Source of the DNA: CAUYXS01 sp965248495
GTDB taxonomy: Bacteria; Chloroflexota; Dehalococcoidia; Lucifugimonadales; Australimonadaceae
Direction of reading: 5' to 3'
Assembly (NCBI GenBank): GCA_965248495.1
Contig: CBDFJL010000003.1
Span: 248,001-312,000 of the forward strand
Length of the DNA: 64,000 nucleotides
Shown here: positions 50,847-59,392 of the stretch, one piece after another
Layout: each line of letters opens with the position of its first letter
Numbering within the stretch: position 1 is the first letter of the stretch
Made by a program: the position numbers and the translations under genes
Notes under the pieces: model-generated
Seen by the model: the letters and a program-made list of their open reading frames with translations, nothing else
What the model was told of the DNA's origin: nothing
The model's database searches: none

Positions 50847-50880
50847 CGCGCTTTCCGGCTCCGATGGGCCAACGCCGATG

Positions 50881-50907
50881 GGGCCCCGATACCTCGGGGC
50901 CCTTTTT
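50881..50907 (+). terminator. Rho-independent terminator after tatA
   Basis: Perfect 9-bp stem (GGGCCCCGA / TCGGGGCCC) with loop TACC, followed by TTTTTATTT. Lies 34 bp after the tatA stop. Confidence 0.9.
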
Positions 50908-50939
50908 ATTTGTCACGCCGCTGTCACATCGCCGGCCGC

Positions 50940-52202
50940 TCACGCGGGCACACGCTCCGCCGGGCGCCGCACCAGCGCCATCAAGAGTGCACCCCCCGCC
51001 GCCATGGCCCCGAAGGTCACAAACGCCGCCTCGTAGCCCTGCGTGACATCGAAGAAAACCCCGGCCACCATCGGTCCAAGGGCCAAGCCGAGACCCCGCA
51101 CCACGGCGACGACGCCACTGATGGCGCCCAGCGAGTGGCGACCGTAGAAGCCGGCGACGAGCACCGTCGGCAGCGTCATGTAACCGCCGACCAACAGACC
51201 GAAGGCGAACGCGAAACCGAAGGCCTGCGGGGCGCCATGGACGTTCAGCAGCAAACCCATGAGCGCCGCCAACGCTGCGTTCTCGCCGACCGTCAGGAGC
51301 TTTGGCGAGACGCGGTCGGCCAGCCAGCCCAGCACCAGGCTCCCCACCCCGAGGCCGACGGCAAACGTGCTCACGACCGCCGCGCCGATCGTCGAGTCGA
51401 GCCCCCGCTCAAGGTAGAAGGGCATCTGGTGAAAGCCTACGCCGGTGGTCACTACGCTCACCAACAGCGTCGAGCCCATGATCAGCCACAGCGCGGGCGT
51501 GGCGATGGCTCTGCTCACGGTCCAGTCCGCCACCGCCGAGGCCGTATGGCCACCCATCGCAGCGGGCGTGGCGCCGCCGTCGACACGCAGGCCGACGTCC
51601 TCGGGCCGGCGCACCAACAGGACAAGCGCGGGCAGGACACCCAGGCCCAAAGCGAGGCCGCCAAGAGCGACCCAGGCCGTGCGCCAGCCCCCGGCGTCGA
51701 TGGCCAGCTGCACCCCGATCGGTGCCGCGACCAGCCCTAACGCCGAGGCCCCGAATAGCGCCGCGAGCGCCGTGCCCCGCCTTCGGTCGAACCAGTTCGC
51801 CACCGCCACGGGGCCAGGGAACAGCACGAGGCCCTGCCCCGCGTAGCGGACGATGGCATACAGCACGATGTAGGCGCCGAGGCTGTGGACTCCCGCCAGC
51901 GCGAAGCAGGCGGCACCGACGAGAGCCGCACCGATCGAGACGACCACGCGCGGTCCGAAGCGGTCCACGAGCCACCCGACAAGAGGGCCGGTGGCCGCTG
52001 CACCGATGCTGCCGATGGTCGTGGCACTGGCGATAGCCGTCACGCTCCACCCGAACTCGGCGGTGAAGACCGGGAGGAATAGGGTCGAAACCTCCACCGC
52101 CGATGCCACCCGCGAGATGTTGGAGGCGGCCGCGGCACCGACGATGACCCAGCCGTAGAAGAAGGGCGTTGAGGCGAGAGCGCGCCGGCCTATGGCGTTC
52201 AA
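50940..52202 (-). CDS. MFS transporter (OFA/MCT-like)
   Basis: 420 aa, 12 predicted TM helices. First-helix signature TPFFYGWVIVGAAAASNISR and loop 2-3 GPLVGWLVDRFGPRVVVSIG are typical of the monocarboxylate/oxalate-formate (MCT/OFA) group; the second half has LGWLADRVSPKLLTVGENAA. Likely substrate is an organic acid, unproven. It follows tatC on the same strand by 12 bp. Confidence 0.88.
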   Translation of the reverse strand: MNAIGRRALASTPFFYGWVIVGAAAASNISRVASAVEVSTLFLPVFTAEFGWSVTAIASATTIGSIGAAATGPLVGWLVDRFGPRVVVSIGAALVGAACFALAGVHSLGAYIVLYAIVRYAGQGLVLFPGPVAVANWFDRRRGTALAALFGASALGLVAAPIGVQLAIDAGGWRTAWVALGGLALGLGVLPALVLLVRRPEDVGLRVDGGATPAAMGGHTASAVADWTVSRAIATPALWLIMGSTLLVSVVTTGVGFHQMPFYLERGLDSTIGAAVVSTFAVGLGVGSLVLGWLADRVSPKLLTVGENAALAALMGLLLNVHGAPQAFGFAFAFGLLVGGYMTLPTVLVAGFYGRHSLGAISGVVAVVRGLGLALGPMVAGVFFDVTQGYEAAFVTFGAMAAGGALLMALVRRPAERVPA

Positions 52203-52214
52203 GGCAGCGGGCTG

Positions 52215-52949
52215 CTATTGGGCGCGAGGCCCGCGACCGCGGAGCCGTCGTCCGATGCGCGCCAGCACGATACCGATCTCGTAGAGCACGATGATGGGGA
52301 CCGCCACCAGCGTCTGGTTCACCGGGTCGAACGTCGGCGTGATGACGGCGGCGGCCACGAACGCCAGGACGATGGCGTAGCGGCGGAAGCGCCCGAGCCA
52401 GCGTGGCGTGACGACGCCGAGGCGCGCGAGCACGAACATCGCCAGCGGCATCTGGAACACCACTCCCATCCAGAACATCAGTGACGTGACGACGTTGATG
52501 TAGCTGGCGACCCGTATCTCCGGGTCGACGTTGGCGGTGCCAAAGTTGAACAGGAAGCTGAACGCGGGCGGAAAGAGGACGTAGTAGGCGAACGCCGCTC
52601 CACCCAGAAACGCGACCATGACCCCCGGTATCAGCAACGTGAGGTAGACGCGCTCACGACCGGTCAGCCCGGGCGATACGAAGCGCACCACCTGGTACAA
52701 CACCACCGGGAGCGCCGCGACGAAGCCCGCCATCAGCGTCACCTTGAAGGTGACGCCGACGATCTCTAGCACCTCGGTCGATATCGGGCGCTTGCCGGAG
52801 TCACCGAAGCCAGGCTCGAGGAGAAACTCAAGCACCTGGTCGCGGAACGCGAATGCAGCCGCGGTGGCCAGCACGACGAAGACGACGGAGATAATCAGCC
52901 GGCGTCGCAGCTCGTCGAGGTGCTCCCGCAGCGTCATGGCCCTAGCCAC
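52215..52949 (-). CDS. tatC: Twin-arginine translocase subunit TatC
   Basis: 244 aa, six TM helices. The N-terminal cytoplasmic motif LREHLDELRRRLIISVVFVV, then PAFSFLFNFG and the conserved MAGFVAALPVVLYQVVRFVSPGL match TatC, which binds the twin-arginine signal. Overlaps the upstream tatB-like gene by 8 bp. Confidence 0.95.
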   Translation of the reverse strand: MARAMTLREHLDELRRRLIISVVFVVLATAAAFAFRDQVLEFLLEPGFGDSGKRPISTEVLEIVGVTFKVTLMAGFVAALPVVLYQVVRFVSPGLTGRERVYLTLLIPGVMVAFLGGAAFAYYVLFPPAFSFLFNFGTANVDPEIRVASYINVVTSLMFWMGVVFQMPLAMFVLARLGVVTPRWLGRFRRYAIVLAFVAAAVITPTFDPVNQTLVAVPIIVLYEIGIVLARIGRRLRGRGPRAQ

Positions 52950-53277
52950 GGCGCTCCGCCTCTTCGCCCGGGGCCTTGCTCAGCGGCCCGGCCACGGACT
53001 CCGGGCCCGCGCCATCGGGCACGCTGCCATTGTCGTCGCCGCGGGCCACCGCCCCCTCTGGCGAGTCGGGGGCCGTAGCAGGCTCGGTGGGCGCAGCCGG
53101 CGGCTGGTCCAGCCGAACGGTGGCGGCGTCCGCGGCCTCGCGGAGAATGCGCTGCGCGTCGCGCCAGTACCGGCCCATCTTGCCAGCGAAGTCGACCATG
53201 CGGGCCGGCCCGAGGACGATGACCGCAATCAGCAGGACCACGGTCAGCTCCAGCAGGCCGATGCCGAAGACGTCCAT
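52942..53277 (-). CDS. tatB: TatB/TatA-like twin-arginine translocase subunit
   Basis: 111 aa. MDVFGIGLLELTVVLLIAVI with the early Glu in the TM helix and VLGPARMVDFAGKMGRYWRD (P-A-R instead of the FG hinge of TatA) favour TatB. A Pro/Asp/Glu-rich tail follows. Immediately upstream of and overlapping tatC. Confidence 0.85.
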   Translation of the reverse strand: MDVFGIGLLELTVVLLIAVIVLGPARMVDFAGKMGRYWRDAQRILREAADAATVRLDQPPAAPTEPATAPDSPEGAVARGDDNGSVPDGAGPESVAGPLSKAPGEEAERRG

Positions 53278-53280
53278 GGC

Positions 53281-55209
53281 CTACACGCTCCCCATGCGCG
53301 CCACGGCCCTCGCGCAGTCAGGGCACCGGGCCAGCTCTGGCCAAGCATCGTCGACAGCGAGAGCAAGCCGCACCCCGAACGCGTCCGCGAGCTTGGCCAG
53401 CGTGCATACCGGCAGCCCAACGACGTTGAGGTAGCAGCCCCGCACCTCGGCGGCGGGGGCGAAGCCGGCGCTCTGCACCGCGTAGGCGCCGGCCTTGTCC
53501 ATGGGGTCGCCGGAAGCCACGTAGGCCGCAATCTCGTCGTCGCTGTACTCGCGCATGAGCACCCGGGAGGCGCGGTACGTGTGGACCTCCGCGCCGGTCG
53601 CGGCGTCCACCAGCGCGACGGCGGTCACCACCCGGTGCGCTTGGCCCCTGAGCTTACGCAGCATGGCGATGGCCTCGTCGCTGTCGCGCGGCTTGCCGAG
53701 CACTTCGCCGTCCAGTTCGACGACCGTATCGGCACCGACAATGGTCCCCGAGGCCTCGCTTGCCGACGCCGCCCGCGCCTTTGCGAGCGCCCGCTCGGTC
53801 GCGAGGGCCTCTGCGTCCTGGCCCGCTGGCGCGGGCGGCTCCGCGAATCCCGCATCCACCGTCTCCTGGGCCAAGCCGAGCCGAGCGAAAATGTCGCGGC
53901 GCCTCGGCGAGGCGGAGGCCAGCACCATCCGTTGGCGTCTGGCCAGCGTGCCGCGTCGCGCCTCGTCCCGATGCAGCGTCACGACGCACTCCACGTGGTG
54001 CGTCTGCGGGAACATGTCCACGGGTTGGACACGCTCGATGCGGAAGGGACCGGCGGTGAGCACCTTCAGGTCACGCGCGAGCGACTCCGGGTCGCAGGAG
54101 ACGTAGGCGACTCGGGCCGGCGCCGCGGCAATGAGCGCCTCCAGCGTGCCGGGTGCGCAGCCGGTCCGTGGCGGGTCCAGCACCACCGCGTCGATCGCCT
54201 CAGGGGCCAGGCTCTGCAGCACGTCCTCCGTTCGCCCCTGCCGGTATTCGACGTTCGACAGCCCGGAGGCGTTGCGCCGCGTATCCGCGACCGCCGGGGC
54301 CGAGTTCTCGATGGCGATGATCCTTCCCGCGTAGGGCGCCAACAGCACGGCAAAGGTGCCGACACCCGCGTAGGCGTCGACGACCGTCTCGGTCCCCTCG
54401 AGCGCCAACGCCTCGCGCACCAGCTCGACGACGCGGTCGGCCTGCTCGGCGTTGACCTGGAAGAATGACGGCGACGCGACGCGGAAGACAGCGCCACCCA
54501 GCGCGTCGTCGTAGTGAGATTGGCCGGACGCGATAGTGACCTTGGAGGAGCGGAGTGTCGGCTGCACCATCCACGAGCCGGTGCGCTCGCTGGCCCTGAT
54601 GGAGACCTGTGTCGTTTCGCGCACCCTCCCTTGCAACGCCGCCAGCAGGTCGTTGACCGGCTCCGTCATCAGCAGGCAGCGGTCGACGGCGACGTGGTCG
54701 TGCGACTCCCGGCCGATGAAGCCGAGGCGGCCTGTGCTGGGCCCAGCCGAGGCGCCGCCGTCACGGCGTACCGTGAAGCGTGCGTGGTTCCGATATCCCA
54801 GCTGGCGCGGGCTCGGCAACGTTGGCTCGACCACGACGCCGTCGAGGCCGCCGATGCGGGCCAGCGCCTCGGCCACGATGCCGCGTTTGAGCTCCAGCTG
54901 TCTGTCGTACGCAATGTGCTGCCACTGGCACCCGGTGCACGGGCCAAAGTAGGGGCAGGGCGGCGCGACACGATCGGGCGACGGATCGATCACCTCGACG
55001 ACGCGCGCGGCGACGTAGCCGCGACGCTCACGGATGACCTGGGCGACGACCTCCTCGCCGGGTATGCCGCCGAAGACGTAGACCTGCTTGTCGTCAACGT
55101 CGGCCAGAGCCTCGCCAAGGCGGCCCATGCCCCTGAGCCGTAGGCGCAGCGTCTTCTGCTGTTCTGTCGCGGAGCCGACCACGGCGGCAATGATAGCAGC
55201 GGGGTTCAC
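53281..55209 (-). CDS. Fusion of a RumA/RlmD-type RNA m5U methyltransferase with a Maf nucleotide pyrophosphatase
   Basis: 642 aa. Residues 1-445: TRAM-like start, Fe-S Cys in CPYFGPCTGCQWQHIAYD, SAM motif VVDAYAGVGTFAVLLAP, AVVLDPPRTGCAPG and the catalytic Cys in VAYVSCDPESLARDL. Residues ~447-625: Maf domain with RMVLASASPRRRDIFARLGL, GTIVGADTVVELDGEVLGKP and YSDDEIAAYVASGDPMDKAG. A short CPDC tail ends it. The joint (about EARRGTLARRQR) has no stop in frame, and Maf's usual start Met is retained. TrmA/RlmD-type enzymes methylate uridine in tRNA/rRNA; Maf hydrolyses non-canonical or modified NTPs. The fusion is unusual. It lies 3 bp upstream of tatB. Confidence 0.9.
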   Translation of the reverse strand: MNPAAIIAAVVGSATEQQKTLRLRLRGMGRLGEALADVDDKQVYVFGGIPGEEVVAQVIRERRGYVAARVVEVIDPSPDRVAPPCPYFGPCTGCQWQHIAYDRQLELKRGIVAEALARIGGLDGVVVEPTLPSPRQLGYRNHARFTVRRDGGASAGPSTGRLGFIGRESHDHVAVDRCLLMTEPVNDLLAALQGRVRETTQVSIRASERTGSWMVQPTLRSSKVTIASGQSHYDDALGGAVFRVASPSFFQVNAEQADRVVELVREALALEGTETVVDAYAGVGTFAVLLAPYAGRIIAIENSAPAVADTRRNASGLSNVEYRQGRTEDVLQSLAPEAIDAVVLDPPRTGCAPGTLEALIAAAPARVAYVSCDPESLARDLKVLTAGPFRIERVQPVDMFPQTHHVECVVTLHRDEARRGTLARRQRMVLASASPRRRDIFARLGLAQETVDAGFAEPPAPAGQDAEALATERALAKARAASASEASGTIVGADTVVELDGEVLGKPRDSDEAIAMLRKLRGQAHRVVTAVALVDAATGAEVHTYRASRVLMREYSDDEIAAYVASGDPMDKAGAYAVQSAGFAPAAEVRGCYLNVVGLPVCTLAKLADAFGVRLALAVDDAWPELARCPDCARAVARMGSV

Positions 55210-55486
55210 AGGGCTCGTCCTTCGACAGGCTCAAGACGAGCGGAAATGGGGTTGACCGGAGCCGCGCAGCGGGGCGGGTGGGTGGGACCAACCGACTTTG
55301 GGGTGTACCCAACGTCTGCACGAGCCCGCGCATCAGGGTGCGCATCGCTCGCCCCCTTCGGCCAGGGCGGCTTCGGCAGGACGGCCGGAGGTTGAGACGC
55401 CGCAGCCAGCCGCGCGCTAGGGAGGCCACGCGAAGGGCCCCCGGCGTTTGCCGGGGTCCTTCGATACCATATGGCGTGGAACGAGG
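55210..55486. other. Intergenic with a TCCTGAGC-type repeat and a hairpin
   Basis: Holds an inverted copy of the dispersed repeat (CCTTCGACAGGCTCAAG at 55219-55241) and the terminator-like hairpin at 55432-55462. No coding. Confidence 0.6.
55432..55462 (-). terminator. Hairpin downstream of the meta-pathway operon
   Basis: GAAGGACCCCGGC pairs, with one bulge, with GCCGGGGGCCCTTC across a four-base loop, 25 bp after the aldolase stop. No T-run follows on the minus strand. Confidence 0.5.
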
Positions 55487-56506
55487 TTAGGCCTTCGCTG
55501 CCAGCTCGGCCGCGAGGTCGATGATCGAGTCCTCCTGGCCGCCGACCACCTTGCGGCGCCCCAGCTCCATGAGGATATCGCGCGGCTCGATGTTGAACTT
55601 GGCCGCGGCGCGGTAGGTGTGGAGCAGGAAGCTGGAGTAGACGCCGGCGTAGCCGAGCACCAGGCTCGCGCGGTCGACGATCTGCGGGCGTTGCATCATG
55701 GGCCGTACCACGTCCTCGGCCGCGTCCATGATCTTGTAGGTGTCGATGCCGGTCTCGTAGCCCTCGAGCTCCAGCACGGCGGCGAGGACCTCGGTCTGGG
55801 CGTTGCCCGCACCCGCCCCAAGGCCCGCGAGGCTGCCGTCGACGTAGTCGGCGCCCTCTTCGATGGCCGCGAGCGAGTTGCCGATGCCCAGACCCAGGTT
55901 GTTGTGGCAGTGGATGCCGACCTTGGTCTCGGGGTTCAGCCCGCTGCGCAGCGCTTCCACACGCCGCCTCACGCCGTCGGGCCGCATCGCGCCTGCGGAG
56001 TCGGTGACGTACACGGTCTGCGCACCCGCGTCCTCTTGGATCTTGGCCTGCTCGAGCAGTGCTTCAGGCTCGATCATGTGCGCCATCATCAGGAAGCCCA
56101 GCGTCTCCATGCCCAGCTCACGGGCCAGGCCGATGTGCTGGATGGCGATGTCGGCCTCCGTGCAGTGCGTCGCCACGCGGACGGCGCGCGCGCCTCGGTC
56201 GAAAGCCGCCTTCAGGTCCTCTTGGATGCCAATGCCGGGGAGCAGCAGGACCGTGATCTCGGCGTTCTTGATCGCCCCTTGGGCTGCCGCCAGTAGGTCC
56301 TGCTCGTCCACCTTCGAGAACCCGTAGTTCAGCGAGGAGCCGCCGAGGCCGTCGCCGTGCGAGACCTCGATGAGCGGGATTCCCGCGCCGTCGAGCGCAG
56401 CCGAAATCTCCGCGACCTGCTCGGCGGTGTACTGATGCGCCATGGGATGGCTCCCGTCGCGCATCGTGGAGTCGACGACTCGGATGTAGCGCTTCTTCTC
56501 GGCCAT
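55487..56506 (-). CDS. 4-hydroxy-2-oxovalerate aldolase (DmpG/BphI/MhpE family)
   Basis: 339 aa from the ATG at 56506, one base after the dehydrogenase stop, with GGAGG ten bases upstream. Metal and catalytic motifs VVDSTMRDGSHPMAHQYT, EVSHGDGLGGSSLNYGF, HCHNNLGLGIGNSLAAIEEG and DGSLAGLGAGAGNAQTEVL match the class II HMGL-like aldolase. It cleaves 4-hydroxy-2-oxovalerate to pyruvate and acetaldehyde, channelling acetaldehyde to its partner dehydrogenase encoded just upstream. Confidence 0.94.
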   Translation of the reverse strand: MAEKKRYIRVVDSTMRDGSHPMAHQYTAEQVAEISAALDGAGIPLIEVSHGDGLGGSSLNYGFSKVDEQDLLAAAQGAIKNAEITVLLLPGIGIQEDLKAAFDRGARAVRVATHCTEADIAIQHIGLARELGMETLGFLMMAHMIEPEALLEQAKIQEDAGAQTVYVTDSAGAMRPDGVRRRVEALRSGLNPETKVGIHCHNNLGLGIGNSLAAIEEGADYVDGSLAGLGAGAGNAQTEVLAAVLELEGYETGIDTYKIMDAAEDVVRPMMQRPQIVDRASLVLGYAGVYSSFLLHTYRAAAKFNIEPRDILMELGRRKVVGGQEDSIIDLAAELAAKA

Positions 56507-56507
56507 G

Positions 56508-57413
56508 TTATGCACCCTCCGCCGTGGCTACGGTCTGTGTCGGCAGGCCGAGCAGGTTCTTGGCGAACTGGTCGCCCACCTCCACGGCTGCCGCAGTCAT
56601 GATGTCGAGGTTGCCGGCGTACTCCGGCAGGAACATGCCTGCGCCCTGCACCTCCACCGTCACGACGACGCGGTCCTCGTAAAAGATGGGGTCGATCCGC
56701 AAGTGGTAGCCGGGGACGTAGGTCTGGATGCGCTTCACGGTGTCGTGGATGGACCCAAGGATCGCCTCGCGGTCCATCTCCTCGACCTGACAGTAGATGG
56801 TGTCGCGCATCATGATGGGCGGGTCGGCGGGGTTGAGGATAATGATCGCCTTGCCGCGCTCGGCGCCACCGATACGCACGATGCCCGTCGCCGTGGTCTG
56901 CGTGAACTCGTCGATGTTCTGGCGCGTGCCGGGGCCCGCACTCTTGGAGGCGATGGTCGCAACGATCTCCGCGTAGGGGACGCGCGTCACCTTGGATACG
57001 GCGTTGACGATGGGTATGGTGGCCTGTCCGCCGCAGGTGATGAGGTTGACGTTGGTCTCGTCGAGCACGTCGCCGATGTTGACGTAGGGGACCACGTAGG
57101 GGCCGATCGCGGCCGGGGTCAGGTCGATGGCGATCTTGCCCAGCTCCTTGTAGAGCGGCGCGTTGGCGATATGCGCCTTCGCGCTCGTCGCCTCGTAGAC
57201 GATCTTCACCATCTCGTGGTGCTTCTTGAAGCCCTCGATGCTCTCCGACGTCGCCTCGTAGCCCATCTGCTTGGCGAGCGTGAGGCCCTCCGAGTTCGGG
57301 TCGATGCCGACCATCAGCCGCATGTCCAGCCGCGGGTGGTCCGCGAGCTTCATCATCAGGTCGGTCCCGATGTTTCCAGACCCAACGATGGCCACGCCAA
57401 TCTTGTCTGCCAT
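56508..57413 (-). CDS. Acetaldehyde dehydrogenase (acylating), DmpF/BphJ/MhpF family
   Basis: 301 aa. IGVAIVGSGNIGTDLMMKLA is the NAD motif, LMVGIDPNSEGLTLAKQMGY follows, and the catalytic Cys lies in VNLITCGGQATIPIVNAVSK. It converts acetaldehyde, NAD and CoA to acetyl-CoA, in complex with the aldolase. Second gene of the meta-pathway operon. Confidence 0.94.
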   Translation of the reverse strand: MADKIGVAIVGSGNIGTDLMMKLADHPRLDMRLMVGIDPNSEGLTLAKQMGYEATSESIEGFKKHHEMVKIVYEATSAKAHIANAPLYKELGKIAIDLTPAAIGPYVVPYVNIGDVLDETNVNLITCGGQATIPIVNAVSKVTRVPYAEIVATIASKSAGPGTRQNIDEFTQTTATGIVRIGGAERGKAIIILNPADPPIMMRDTIYCQVEEMDREAILGSIHDTVKRIQTYVPGYHLRIDPIFYEDRVVVTVEVQGAGMFLPEYAGNLDIMTAAAVEVGDQFAKNLLGLPTQTVATAEGA

Positions 57414-57490
57414 CTGCGCCTCCTTGGTCCCTATACGCCCAGCGTACGTCTCTTCTCAACCCAGCCTACAGGGCGAGGCAAACGCGCCCG

Positions 57491-58279
57491 CTAGACGAAC
57501 TTCACGCTCACCGTGCCGACGTTGTCGAATTTCGCAGTGATGGTGTCGCCCTTCACAACGGGTGTCATGCCCACGAGGGCTCCGGGCATCACGAACTCGC
57601 CGGCGTTCAACGCGACGCCGTACTCACCCAGCTTGTTGGCGCACCAGGCGACAGCGTTCGCTGGGTTGTCCAACACCGCGGCGCCAGTGCCCCGGCTGAG
57701 CTCCTCGCCGTTCTTCTCGAACACGAGGGCCTCGGCGACCAGGTCGATCGAGCCCACGTCGACATGCTGTTTGCCGAGAACCGCCGCCATGTGCGAGGCG
57801 TTGTCGGCGATCGTGTCAGCGAGCTTGATCTTCCAGTCGGCCACGCGGCTGCCGACAACCTCCAGCGACGCCACCACGTAGTCCGTCGCGTCCAGGACGT
57901 CCTCGATCGTCACGCCGGGCCCCTTGAGCGTCTTCTTCAGCATGAAGGTGATCTCCGGCTCGACCCGCGGCTGTTGCAGCGAGTCGATGGAGACCTCGGC
58001 GCCGTCCTCCAGGACCATGTTGTCGAAGATCATGCCGTAGTCGGGCGTGTCGATGCCCAGCATCTTCTGCATGGCCGCGCTGGTGAGCCCGACCTTCTTG
58101 CCGACGATTTTGCGTCCGCTGCTGAGCTTCTTCGCCAAGACCTGCTCCTGGACGCGGTAGGCGTCCTCGGGCGAGAGGTCCGGATGGGAGTCCGTCAGCG
58201 GCGGGATGTACTCGTGGGTCTGCTCGGCGTTCCACAGCGCGTCCGCGAACTGTGTCACCTGTGCATCGGTCAGGGTCAT
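57491..58279 (-). CDS. 2-oxopent-4-enoate hydratase / 4-oxalocrotonate decarboxylase family enzyme
   Basis: 262 aa. KIVGKKVGLTSAAMQKMLGI, TPDYGMIFDNMVLEDGAEVS and the metal ligands in PRVEPEITFMLKK mark the MhpD/DmpE/DmpH branch of the FAH superfamily; LVGMTPVVKGDTITAKFDNV ends it. It hydrates 2-hydroxypenta-2,4-dienoate (DmpE) or decarboxylates 4-oxalocrotonate (DmpH); motifs alone do not separate the two. First gene of the operon with the dehydrogenase and aldolase. Confidence 0.88.
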   Translation of the reverse strand: MTLTDAQVTQFADALWNAEQTHEYIPPLTDSHPDLSPEDAYRVQEQVLAKKLSSGRKIVGKKVGLTSAAMQKMLGIDTPDYGMIFDNMVLEDGAEVSIDSLQQPRVEPEITFMLKKTLKGPGVTIEDVLDATDYVVASLEVVGSRVADWKIKLADTIADNASHMAAVLGKQHVDVGSIDLVAEALVFEKNGEELSRGTGAAVLDNPANAVAWCANKLGEYGVALNAGEFVMPGALVGMTPVVKGDTITAKFDNVGTVSVKFV

Positions 58280-58371
58280 GGTTGCTTCTCCCCAATGTCG
58301 TTGCGTGGTCCGGCGCCTGTCCCCGGCCCAACGCTGCGCTTCATGCCCTCCCCCGGCGGGAGAGGGTGCGG

Positions 58372-59013
58372 CTAGATCTGGCGCAGGCCCATTCCCTTCG
58401 CTGCCTCCAGGTACGGCAGCCCCTTGGCCAGCCCCTCCTTGAACGCATCTTCCTTCGCTTTGATCTTGTCCAGTTCGCCCAGCGTCTGGTCGTAGAGCGC
58501 CTGCGGCACGCAGACAGCCCCCGTCTCGTCGGCGAAGATGAAGTCGCCGGGGTGTACCGTGACGCCGCCCACGGTGACCGGCTCCTCGCCGACCGAGCCC
58601 AGGCGCAGCCGCGTCTTGCCGGCCGTCGGAACGATGTAGCGCGTGAGCACGGGGAACCCGAGCTTGCGCATGATGTCCGCGTCGCGCACCGACCCGTCGA
58701 CGATGAGGCCGGACACGCCAAGGGCCTGCGCGGCTATGGAGGCCAGCTCACCCCAGACGGTGATGTAGGCGCCGCCGACATCAATGCAGATGACGTCGTC
58801 AGCTTTGGCCTTGTTCAGGATCTGGCCGAGTGCGATCTCGTCGGCGCCGAAGCTGCCGGCAGTGCCGACCAGCATGCGCACGGTCAGAGCGCGGCCGGTG
58901 AACTTCTGGCCCTGCGCCAGAGGCTGGAGCCCGACCATCGAGCCGTCACGGCCGAGTATGTCCAGCGCGTCGGCGAACATCCCGCTGTCGATGCCTTCAT
59001 ACGTCCGAGCCAT
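58372..59013 (-). CDS. RraA-like 4-hydroxy-4-methyl-2-oxoglutarate aldolase / oxaloacetate decarboxylase
   Basis: 213 aa from the ATG at 59013, preceded by AAGGAGGACGC. FTGRALTVRMLVG, DVICIDVGGAYITVWGELAS and GLIVDGSVRDADIMRKLGFPV (the Arg-Asp metal/pyruvate site) then VHPGDFIFADETGAVCVP are the RraA/HMG-aldolase signatures. In a catabolic setting it more likely cleaves a 4-hydroxy-2-oxoacid than regulates RNase E. Same strand as, and 92 bp upstream of, the hydratase. Confidence 0.88.
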   Translation of the reverse strand: MARTYEGIDSGMFADALDILGRDGSMVGLQPLAQGQKFTGRALTVRMLVGTAGSFGADEIALGQILNKAKADDVICIDVGGAYITVWGELASIAAQALGVSGLIVDGSVRDADIMRKLGFPVLTRYIVPTAGKTRLRLGSVGEEPVTVGGVTVHPGDFIFADETGAVCVPQALYDQTLGELDKIKAKEDAFKEGLAKGLPYLEAAKGMGLRQI

Positions 59014-59383
59014 GCGTCCTCCTTGAATCGATGCCACGCGTATCGTCGGTGCTGCCCAGCGGCGGTGGCGGCGCCAGCTTGGGCCGATTCTAGCATCGTT
59101 CAGACTCCCGCCACCCGCGGCGCACTCAGCAACCGTTCGTGGTGAGGTGAAGCCCGTCCTGAGGAGACCGAAAGGAGCCACGAAGCCACAGGTCGCGCCG
59201 TGCGGTAATGCTGGGCCCATCCGACCTCCGGCACACGCTAAGTCGGTCGTCCCACCCACAGAGCCTGCCCTGAGCAGAGCCGAGGCGACCCCCGCCTATT
59301 GACTGGCTCCGCCACCCGCTGACTGACTCCCGCCACCCACCCCCGTCTCCCGCCACCCACCCCGTCTCCCGGACGAGCGTAAA
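59014..59383. other. Intergenic with dispersed repeats and a G-rich (minus strand) cluster
   Basis: 370 bp without a gene. Two TCCTGAGC-type repeat remnants (59156-59176, 59268-59288) and an imperfect tandem of CCCGCCACCCACCCC units at 59328-59374. No credible ORF. Confidence 0.6.
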
Positions 59384-59392
59384 ATGCGGCCC

